Shown here piece after piece: positions 57,001 to 64,000 of a stretch of DNA of 64,000 bases. The position numbers were made by a program, and so were the translations under genes. The number at the start of each line of letters is the position of its first letter. The stretch's first letter is position 1. The notes beneath the pieces were generated by a model that was not told the DNA's origin, searched no databases, and saw nothing but the letters and a program-made list of their open reading frames with translations. The stretch is from Tiliqua scincoides (taxonomy: Eukaryota; Chordata; Lepidosauria; Squamata; Scincidae), in contig NC_089822.1 in NCBI RefSeq assembly GCF_035046505.1, forward strand, positions 218,608,419 to 218,672,418, read 5' to 3'.

Positions 57001-57249
57001 TCTGGACCAGGGTATCTTAGAGATCGCCTGCTCCCGTACAATCCGGCTCGCCCTCTCAGGTCATCAGAGAAGGCCTTTTTACAAGTGCCGCCGCCTAGGG
57101 AGGTACGTGGGGCGGCTGCAAGAAATAGGGCCTTCTCAGTAGTGGCACCAACGCTATGGAACTCCCTTCCCCTTGACTTAAGAATGGCTCCCTCTCTTGA
57201 GACCTTTCGGCAAGGCCTGAAGACCCTTCTGTTTAAACAGGCCTTCTGA
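54022..57249 (+). pseudogene. L2-type endonuclease-reverse transcriptase frame with one stop
   Basis: One frame of about 1,075 codons is open except for a single TGA at 55,351-55,353. Before it (443 codons from the Met at 54,022; the true start is uncertain) lies an APE-type endonuclease: LLLLNARSVNNK (residues ~138-149), ITETW, GDFN (274-277) and TDH (341-343), the usual catalytic set. After it the RT follows: NYRPVSN, QSGFRPGFGTETAL, LDLSAAFDTIDHG, GVPQGSILSPMLFN and the active site YADD (56,407-56,418), ending in KTLLFKQAF. The context LE-stop-RWQKT suggests a former CGA codon, a CpG-type change. All catalytic motifs are kept, which marks a recent insertion. The protein would nick DNA and prime reverse transcription of the element RNA. 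Confidence 0.9.
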
Positions 57250-57482
57250 GTTCTTGGCCTTTTAACATCTTTTTAACATCTTTTTAACATCTTTTAATAT
57301 TTTTTACAGGCCTGATTCTTTTATGACTTGCTGCTGCTCTATGCTCTTTTTACCTATTTTTTTTTACTCTGATTGCTGTTTTTAGTATGTGTTAATATGT
57401 TTTTATTTGTTTTTAAATTGTTTTTAATTATGTTGTAAGCCGCCTTGAGTCCCTTCGGGGAGAAAGGCGGGGTAGAAATAAA

Positions 57483-57553
<71 letters not shown>
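57483..57553. repeat. (ATT)n tail of the L2 element
   Basis: About 23 ATT units directly after AGAAATAAAGTT; it is the 3' tail of the LINE above. Confidence 0.95.
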
Positions 57554-57554
<1 letters not shown>

Positions 57555-58269
57555 TCTTCTCCAATTTGAAAGAGGTGACCTTTTAAGTGGTCACTTCCGA
57601 TGATGTATGTAAACCACCCAGCATAAGTTTAGATAAACTATCATGAGATAAGTTCTGTCACTCCGGGTTAGCCAAGTGACTGGGTGAATTTTACCACACA
57701 CTAACTGCCAGTATGTTAAAAAATAAAAAATAAAAAAATAAAAAGGTTTATTTGAACCTATCTTGGGGTGGTTGGATAACATGTATGAATTGTACTACAG
57801 ATATCCTCTCTGGATCCTCAACTGTGATCTATTGTGGATTAGAGATTAGAGATTACTTTTACTCCCATGTATCTGAGTGGACTTTCTTGCATTCATTTGA
57901 CTCATTAAGCACCACAACCTGATTGGGAATTAGGCGACATAAGGAGTTAGGCGACATAAGGTTGTGCTCAATATAACTTGCCTTGGGAAGACTCTATGGA
58001 TGGACTTTGCTCATTAAAGATGACCGAAGATCAAGAGGGCTTTTCTTTCAGATTAATTGGCTGGGTTCCTCCACCCCGCACACAACTCAGAAGAAAACCT
58101 TGGATGACTTGGTTGAAGTTGAAAGCCACTCTGAACATTCTGCACAATGGTAAGAGAGGAAGCAGCTATGCTTTGCCATGCTTCCAGGTCTCATTGGAAG
58201 ATGTGCCTGTCCCTTCATTAGTAGAGGTGGGTGAAAATAGTTTTATTTTTCTCATGGATTTTGGTGTTT
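57554..58269. other. unique DNA, no gene seen
   Basis: A-rich patch near 57,718-57,742. No exon recognised. Confidence 0.4.
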
Positions 58270-58590
58270 TACAAAGTTAGAAGTGCAGAAACCGGTGTTA
58301 TGTGCTTTTATTCCAAGGGTGCATTTTTATCAATTATAATTATTGATAATAATAATTGATAAAATTACAATTCTATATAATTAAAATATAATTATAATTG
58401 CTTTAAAAGTATACAAGGTAGGTACAGTGCGAGCAGATGCAGCCACATGCATATAGATGTGTTAGAGAGTATGCAGAGATGTTAGAGAATGGGTTTGGGG
58501 GGGACAGATTTTTTTTTTTTTACAAAAATAAGAAGTGCAGAAAGTGGTAGTATGTGTTTTTATTTCATTATCATTGAAAAACCCATCTCT
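58270..58590. repeat. AT-rich dispersed repeat, relative of the 0.4-1.1 kb block
   Basis: AATTATAATTGCTTTAAAAG and ACAAGGTAGGTACA (58,392-58,425) are the reverse of 721-780. AGAAGTGCAGAAA occurs twice (near 58,280 and 58,531), reverse of the TTTCTGCA words near 610 and 810. Confidence 0.6.
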
Positions 58591-58965
58591 GACCATAAGA
58601 CAAAACCTTAAAGTACGAGGAGAACACATTCCTCATTTTCGTATCACTAACATCGTGCAATATTGCGAAAAACGCTTAAAATGCTTCAGGCTCTGTACAA
58701 CATTCAAGAACCATCTCAGGCCCTGCCTGCAACCTTACAGTCTAAACAGACACGAGACAGAAAGAAAGGTGAAACGCCACTTCTGTTGGTCTCAAACTGG
58801 CTTCAAATCACCTGAGCCTGTTGCTGCACCAGTTCTCTGCTTGTTGCATGCAGAACTCTGTACAGCACAGATTGATCTGCATGGCAGGAGACAGGTAGAT
58901 GGCATTTGCAGAGAGTGGTTGGACTAACTAGCCCTTTGGTGCTAGTCCAATTTTATGAGCTTAGG
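58591..58965. other. unique DNA, no gene seen
   Basis: A 130-codon + frame (58,535-58,927) has no recognisable domain. Confidence 0.4.
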
Positions 58966-59355
58966 GGGGCAATCCTGGCTCACCCTTGGGCTGGCGCAAG
59001 TCCCTTGTCCTGGCCCAGGAGTGTTGCAAATCAGCCATTGGGTACACCTGCGACAACTTGGCGGGAGGCTGAGCCAGTGCACAGACATGCACTGGCTCAG
59101 CAAGGCCAAATTCAGTCCCCATGCTGCCCGGACCCGGTAAGGAAGTGCCGACCGAGGGCAGCCGGCGCAGGGGTTTGGGGAAGGCAGGCTGACAGAGGCA
59201 TTCCACAGTGGGGGGAGGATGAGCAGGATGGTGGGTGGGACAGTCCAGGGCAGGGTACAACATAGGATAAGGGGAGTTCATTCTCCTTACCCTGTGTCCA
59301 GCCATCCCCAGCCCCATGGGCAGGCCAGGTGGCCTATCTGTTCCAGTGTATGTTA
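58966..59355. repeat. GC-rich repeat with CAATCCTGGCTC start
   Basis: GGGGCAATCCTGGCTCACCC at the left and GTTAGGATCAGGCTG at the right fit the CAATCCTA-type ends, with a GC-rich body containing the inverted pair TGAGCCAGTGCA / TGCACTGGCTCA. No gene. Confidence 0.45.
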
Positions 59356-60480
59356 GGATCAGGCTGTAGATTATACAAAATTGAGATGTCTTTAGATGTC
59401 TGTCAGAAAACCATTCTAAGTGAAACTGTTTAGGGTACTTGGAAATGACAAAGAAAGAAACAATTGTCCTGCTTTGGTTCACTCGCTTCTAAATTTTGGT
59501 CTATAGGGAGTCTCAAAACAAGAACTTAACAAACTGGAAGTGCAACCATAAGAACACAAAACAAGAGAGCCAGCAAAAAAAGCCTCTGTGAATGAGATAA
59601 GTGCAGGTTGTGGGAGACAAATACGCTTTTCATCAGCAGCTGTGTTCTGGTTACTGTTTTCAAAGGCCGTATATTCAGAAAGAACAGGACAGCGTGTCTA
59701 TTTTCATGGATATAAATCAAAAACAAATGATGAATGAATGGGAGTGGTTCCTTCGTGGTTCTCCACTCTGCACAGCCTGCTTATTTGCTAGTTAGGAATC
59801 CATGAAAATCTGTCTGCACCAGCACCTGGAAGCAGGGTGAGGTTCATTTCTGCTTCAGATTTTTTTATAGAGGCAATAAATTGGAACTTGTTTTCTGCCC
59901 TTCTAAAAGATGTGTTCATTGTCAGACAAAGTGCACTGCTATACATGGGAAGCTCCTTTCACAGACTTGTAAATCAGACTGGCCTTGCAAATGTCAGAGG
60001 CTCAGTGAAATTCTGCAATGTGTCTTGTCCCTCTTCAGCTGGATCCTGGATGACCCCTGGCATCTGAGCCCCTCTCATGCTCTCAGGGCCTGTTGGATCC
60101 CATTGGATTCACAGCACCTTTGATTTGCTGGACTGACATGGAGCCTCAAGCGACTCCAGGACCAACAGAGAAGCCGTCTGGGGCTTCCCCACAGTCTTAA
60201 ACTGTGCTTCCGGAAAACTGGAAGCACAGTTTCCGACTGTGTCGGGAGTCTCATTAAAGCTTCCTGCGCAATCCTGGAAGTGCACGAGTTCCATGCCTGG
60301 GGCATTTGCCCTATTCAGCTAATGGGAGGTCCACTGCTGCTGTATATCTCAAGGACAACAAGCCTATTCCTAGATCTTAATGAGCTTCACCAGACTCTTC
60401 ACCATCCTCAGGACTCTTTCCTCGCCTTCTGCTGCTACTGCCAAAATCTTGTGTCAATGCTAAGGTTTTTCTTTTTTGTA
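59356..60480. other. unique DNA, no gene seen
   Basis: An inverted pair GTGCTTCCGGAAAACTGGAA / GGAAGCACAGTTTCCGACTG lies near 60,206-60,240, perhaps the core of an old MITE. No exon recognised. Confidence 0.4.
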
Positions 60481-60488
60481 CTTGCCAA

Positions 60489-61359
60489 CAAGGACCTCCG
60501 AGAGGAATTTTATCAGGGAGTACAAAGTTTCTTTTGGGCCCCTTCCCAAAGGGAGAAGGTAGAGGATGAAACAGAGTGGGGGAGGGTAATGACAAGGATG
60601 GGCAGAACAGTGGTGAGGTGAGGAGGGAGCAAACAAAGCAGGGGGAGGGTGGCAACAGCTTGAAAAGTCTTTGGAGCCCAGGTCTAATGGGCTTCCCGAT
60701 GCAGAACCAAAGTCTACCTACCCATGCAGCATTGGCAGCTAGATACAATAATATGGAAAACCAAACACACTCTCCTAAGTCTCTCTAAAATCTTTTAAAT
60801 ATAGAAAATCATTGCAGATAATTGGTTGGCATCCTTAAGTCTCGAAAGACTATGGTCTAAGCCTACAGCACCTGGTATTCCCAAGCGGTCTCCCATCCAA
60901 GTACTAACCAGGCCTGACCCTGCTTAGCTTCCAAGATCAGACAAGATCGGGCATGTGCAGGGTGTGCTGTAATTAGCTTCATCCTATTTAGGCTCACACT
61001 AGAATGGAAAGTGCCCTGTTTGCACCAAAACCTACTTCTGCAGCAGCTGTAGCCCCACAGCTGTGTCCCTGAGCTACATTCCTTCATGGCAAGCAGATCA
61101 ACACACCAAAGAGCTACTGTAGCAGGCCTGTTTCCTCACAGATCTGACACAGAGTTAAGGAGTGTCATGTATGCATTCCTTGGCCCAGCACATACAGCTT
61201 TTGGTAGAAGCAGCAGCTGTGCACCCAGCATCCCATGAAGGCAGTGTGCTCATGTGAGATAGGAAAATATAAGACCCTAGGAAATTTCTGGGACCTCTTC
61301 TTTGGCTCCTGGGCCCAGATACAAATTAACCCCTTTACCCCCCCCCTTTATGGGTCCTG
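60489..61359 (+). mobile_element. hAT-type non-autonomous element, family H1, copy 3, with 5S-SINE inside
   Basis: Ends CAAGGACCTCCGAGAGG and TGGGTCCTG, flanked by the perfect 8-bp duplication CTTGCCAA (60,481-60,488 and 61,360-61,367). The body follows the copies at 9.2 and 29.6 kb with more divergence, and is split by the SINE at 60,834-60,970. Confidence 0.85.
60834..60970 (-). mobile_element. 5S rRNA-derived SINE, copy 3, inside H1
   Basis: Reverse orientation: GTTGGCATCCTTAAGTCTCG (LINE-X tail), GCCTACAGCACCTGGTATTC, CGGTCTCCCATCCAAGTACT (C box), CCCTGCTTAGCTTCCAAGAT, CGGGCATGTGCAGGGTG. AATT flanks both sides. The two other H1 copies lack it, so the empty site is visible. Confidence 0.9.
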
Positions 61360-61492
61360 CTTGCCAACAGCACTAAGCATTCTCCCTTCACTCCTGCCTT
61401 TCTTGAGTTCTTAAGCAGCAAAAATGCATTCCCCAAGGTTATTCCACAATATTTCTCAATTGTGTAAATGATGCACCTGGGCAGCAATCCTA

Positions 61493-61569
61493 TACACACT
61501 TACCTGAGAGTAAGTTCACTGTACTCAACTGACTTACTTCTAAGTAGACATGCATAGGATTGCACTGTT
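61493..61569. repeat. CAATCCTA-type palindromic MITE
   Basis: GCAGCAATCCTATACACACT at the left, GACTTACTTCTAAGTAGACA then TGCATAGGATTGCACTG at the right. Confidence 0.8.
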
Positions 61570-61578
61570 AGTTTAGAA

Positions 61579-62085
61579 CAGGGGTGTCCAAACATTTTGG
61601 CAGGAGGGCCACATAATCTCTCTGACATTATGTCAGGGGTCGGAGAAAAAAAAAAAGAATTAATGTACATTTAAAATTTGAATAAATTTACATAAATGAA
61701 TATATTAGAGATGGAACTTATATGAATGAATGAAGGTCTTGCAGTAGCTCAAGGCCTATAAAAGGCCTTGCACAAAGCAAGGCCAGCATTTCCTTTGCTG
61801 CCACTGCTGCATCACAGATGTGAAATAGCAAGTAGTGGAGGAATGTAGCAAGTGGAGGAAATGTAGTAGTAGTGGAGGAAATAGCAAGTAGTGGAGGAAG
61901 CCCTCGCCCCACAGCTCAGGTGAGAGGTCAAACATGCTGAAAAAGCAGTTGCCTTGGGCCAGCACGGGGTCCAGCAAGTCTATGGAGGGCCAGAGGCTCA
62001 TTGGAGACTGGAGGCTCCCCGCGGGCCTGTTTGGGAGCCCTCGAGGGCTGCAAATGGCCCCCGGGCCAGGGTTTGGACACCCCTG
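61579..62085. mobile_element. hAT-type element (Charlie-like ends), complete
   Basis: 507 bp with ends CAGGGGTGTCCAAACATTTT and CCAGGGTTTGGACACCCCTG, subterminal GGAGGGCCACAT, and the perfect 8-bp duplication GTTTAGAA (61,571-61,578 and 62,086-62,093). These ends resemble those of mammalian Charlie-type hAT elements as I recall them. It contains a short local repeat (AGCAAGTAGTGGAGGAA, 2-3 times near 61,828-61,899). No transposase. Confidence 0.85.
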
Positions 62086-62093
62086 GTTTAGAA

Positions 62094-63186
62094 TGTGAAA
62101 GCACAGACCCCACTCCAATGCTGAGAAGTGAAATGGCCTGATCCTACAAATGGTTACTTAGAATTATAAGTCACAGTCTTCAGTAGAGTTTACTTCCCAG
62201 GTGAACTGACACAGCATTGCCTGCCCTAATGGCTACACACTGTATTAATGCTAATAGACCTGCTCAGGAAATATGTTTGTCAAAACAAAGTGAAGCAAGC
62301 TCCTGCAAACTATCATTACTGGTGTACATTAATTTAGTATTTGCCTGTAGAACAAAAAGTTCAAAGCAAGGAACTGTTCTTTAAAAGCTGTCCAAAAATG
62401 TGTTTCTCCGGGCCCAAGGCAATTCTAAACCATCTAAAGCTAAATGGAAAGCAGCTCACAAAGACTTGTTTCAAGTGCTTTCAAGGAGCTCCGTGCAGGT
62501 AGACATGCCATGAAGGAGAAACGACCGGCGTGTGGGTGTGTTGCGTGAGCAGATGAGGTTTCTTGTGGGAACACCAGGATCAGAATAACTGATCATTCTG
62601 CGTTTTCTCACATCCTGGAGTCAGGAAATGTTTTTGCCAGATAAGACCTTGGGTGCTGCAACAAAATCATTCTCATCACACCAGGATATATTATTTTTAA
62701 TCATTTGTATAGAGCTTCATGGCATGAAGAAAGCTTAATAATTGCTTCATTTTGCAGCAGCCTTTTAAGTAATTAATTAATATCCTTAATATCCTAATTT
62801 TACAAGTGCTATAGAATGGGGTAGATCATCTGTGATTACAGTCAAGCTTGCACAGGGAATTTATGGCTAAGCAAGACTTGAACCCAAGTACGTCCATCTA
62901 ATATCTCTTTGCATAAGGGGGAAACACTGATGAACACACAAATATCTTGCCTTTGCAAGAACCTTCCTATATATATTTTTATGGAGGAGTTCTCCAGTCA
63001 ACTCTCCCTTTGTGTGCAGAGAACCCCACTATTAAGACAAATGGGGAAGTCTGTTTTTGCAGTAGCTCTGTCAGTACACAGAAATCCCTAGAGATTATTA
63101 AACCTGGGAAAAGTCATCTATTACTTAAGCCCAACCTCTGGACCATGCAGACTGTCGTATGATAGATGTGTGTGCAATCCTCTTCA
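62094..63186. other. unique AT-rich DNA, no gene seen
   Basis: No recognisable element or exon. Confidence 0.4.
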
Positions 63187-64000
63187 TCCTTCTCAATTTC
63201 TCAATACCATCAGCCATGGCATCAGTCTGGCTAGGCTGTTCATTCAGGTTGGAGGTATTGAGCTTCTTTGGCCTGGCTCTTACCTAGAAGTCAATCCCAG
63301 CAAGCTGGGAATGCTACTTTTTGGTCACATGGTATTTGTGCTAATGGAGTCCCCAGAGTTCTAGGCAGTTTCCCATGTTATTTAACATCCACATGAAAAC
63401 CAGCAAGTGAAGTTATCTAGAGCTGCGATTTTCAAACTTCAAGGGAGTTTGAAAGCTGCAGTAAATTCTTGCAGGGGTGGGAGGGGGGAGACAGTGGGGG
63501 TGGGAGAAGGCAGGAGGGCTGCCGGGGCTTGGGTACACTTACCAGAGCCTCCTGCAGCCTCCCGGGGGTGCGGGGAGCCGTGCACAGCTGTCCGCAGGGC
63601 TCCCCGATGCTTCAAAAGTGAAAGTGGAGCTATCACACTCCATTTCCGGTTTAGCACAGGGCTCTCTGCACCCCTGGGAGGCTGCAGGAGACTCTGGTAA
63701 GTGTACCCAAGCCCCTGCAGCCCCCCTGAGCGGCGCAATCCTGAGGATCATGCCGCTGCCTCCTCCCTGCCTCCTGGCTACCCCAGCCCCTTAAGGGGAA
63801 ACAGGTCAGGGCCCACAGGCTGGGACGTTGCGATACCCCAGTCTGAAAAGCCCTGACTAGAGACTTGGAGTGAGGTGCCATCAGGTGACACCCAGCTCTA
63901 TTTCTCCTTCTCATCAGATTTAGGTGAGGCCATGGAAATGCAGAGTCAGGGTATTTGGTCAGTCATGGGTCAGAAGAGGGAAAATAAACTGAAGCTCAAT
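63187..64000 (+). mobile_element. old L2-type LINE fragment, runs off the window
   Basis: 63,187-63,422 and 63,855-64,000 align to the RT part of the L2 at 55-57 kb: ATACCATCAGCCATGGCATC, CCCATGTTATTTAACATCCA (LFNIHMK), then after the inserted MITE GACACCCAGCTCTATTTCTC and ATAAACTGAAGCTCAAT. Frames are broken and the active-site codons are eroded (CATCAGGTGACACC where the intact copy has YADD). Much older than the 54-kb copy. Confidence 0.85.
63423..63854. mobile_element. hAT-type MITE, family H2, inside the old L2
   Basis: CTGCGATTTTCAAACTTCAA at the left and CCCCAGTCTGAAAAGCCCT at the right, GC-rich body like 32,722-33,222. Flanks ATCTAGAG and GACTAGAG share CTAGAG, an aged duplication. 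The L2 reads on across it. Confidence 0.8.

Larger units (their letters stand above)
53741..57553 (+). mobile_element. near-complete L2-type LINE
   Basis: About 3.5-3.8 kb, GC- and CpG-rich against AT-rich surroundings. Order: presumed 5' UTR, apurinic-type endonuclease, reverse transcriptase, C-terminal domain, short 3' UTR with TAAGCCGCCTTGAGTCCCTT and GGGGAGAAAGGCGGGGTAGA, then (ATT)n from 57,483. No separate ORF1 is recognised. Clade placement in L2 rests on RT words such as NYRPVSNIPFLGKVIERVVA and the C-terminal TLWNSLPLDLRMAPSLETFR. Smaller L2-type pieces lie at 5.6, 15.2 and 63.2 kb. Confidence 0.85.

Noticed and set aside
54300-57260. CpG island marking a host promoter
   Set aside because: The GC- and CpG-rich part coincides with the L2 coding region.
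1-64000. Retrovirus-like or LTR elements
   Set aside because: No paired long terminal repeats, protease, integrase or capsid-like sequence was seen; every RT fragment belongs to a non-LTR LINE.
1-64000. CRISPR array, bacterial operon or phage region
   Set aside because: No spaced direct repeats, no dense coding; the repeat content is vertebrate.

Overview
The window reads as intergenic, repeat-rich DNA of a reptile, most likely a squamate (lizard or snake). The basis is the mix of elements: CR1 and L2 LINEs ending in the reptile-type tails, a tRNA-headed SINE with an L2-like tail, many hAT-type non-autonomous elements, a 5S-rRNA-derived SINE, and long ATT and TA microsatellites. Species cannot be told from the sequence. 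I found no host protein-coding exon, no tRNA or functional rRNA gene, no CRISPR array and no retrovirus-like or LTR element. The only long convincing reading frames belong to non-LTR retrotransposons.

Layout. 0-9 kb: AT-rich unique DNA with a locally duplicated repeat around a (TA)n tract and a few palindromic MITEs. 9-12 kb: a hAT-type element with a perfect 8-bp target duplication, a GACTC/GAGTC-rich patch and a MITE with 41-bp perfect inverted ends. 12-15 kb: repeat-poor DNA. 15-20 kb: a decayed hAT-like element, a tRNA-SINE and an old CR1. 20-28 kb: a LINE 3' part with a 300-codon frame ending in a zinc finger, two 5S-derived SINEs that carry the same 3' tail as that LINE, and a three-level nest (SINE in CR1 in hAT MITE). 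28-42 kb: several hAT-type elements with readable 8-bp duplications, CR1 and SINE copies, and two short 3'-only copies of the 20-kb LINE. 42-53 kb: a dense mosaic of CR1 pieces and two copies of a composite hAT-type element, one filled by a CR1 and the other empty at that site. 53.7-57.55 kb: an almost intact L2-type LINE whose endonuclease-RT frame is interrupted by one TGA. 58-64 kb: a third copy of the 9-kb hAT family, interrupted by a third 5S-SINE, then another hAT element, and an old L2 with a hAT MITE inside it, running off the window end.

How the parts relate. The window shows at least three machinery/passenger sets. (1) A LINE of unresolved clade shares its terminal ~30 bp with the 5S-derived SINE. 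(2) An L2-type LINE has a 3' tail resembling that of the tRNA-headed SINE. (3) Many hAT-like elements with CAG...CTG ends and 8-bp duplications carry no transposase here, so they must have been moved in trans. The nesting gives a relative order: old L2 and hAT insertions first, then CR1, then SINEs. The L2 at 54-57 kb looks comparatively recent.
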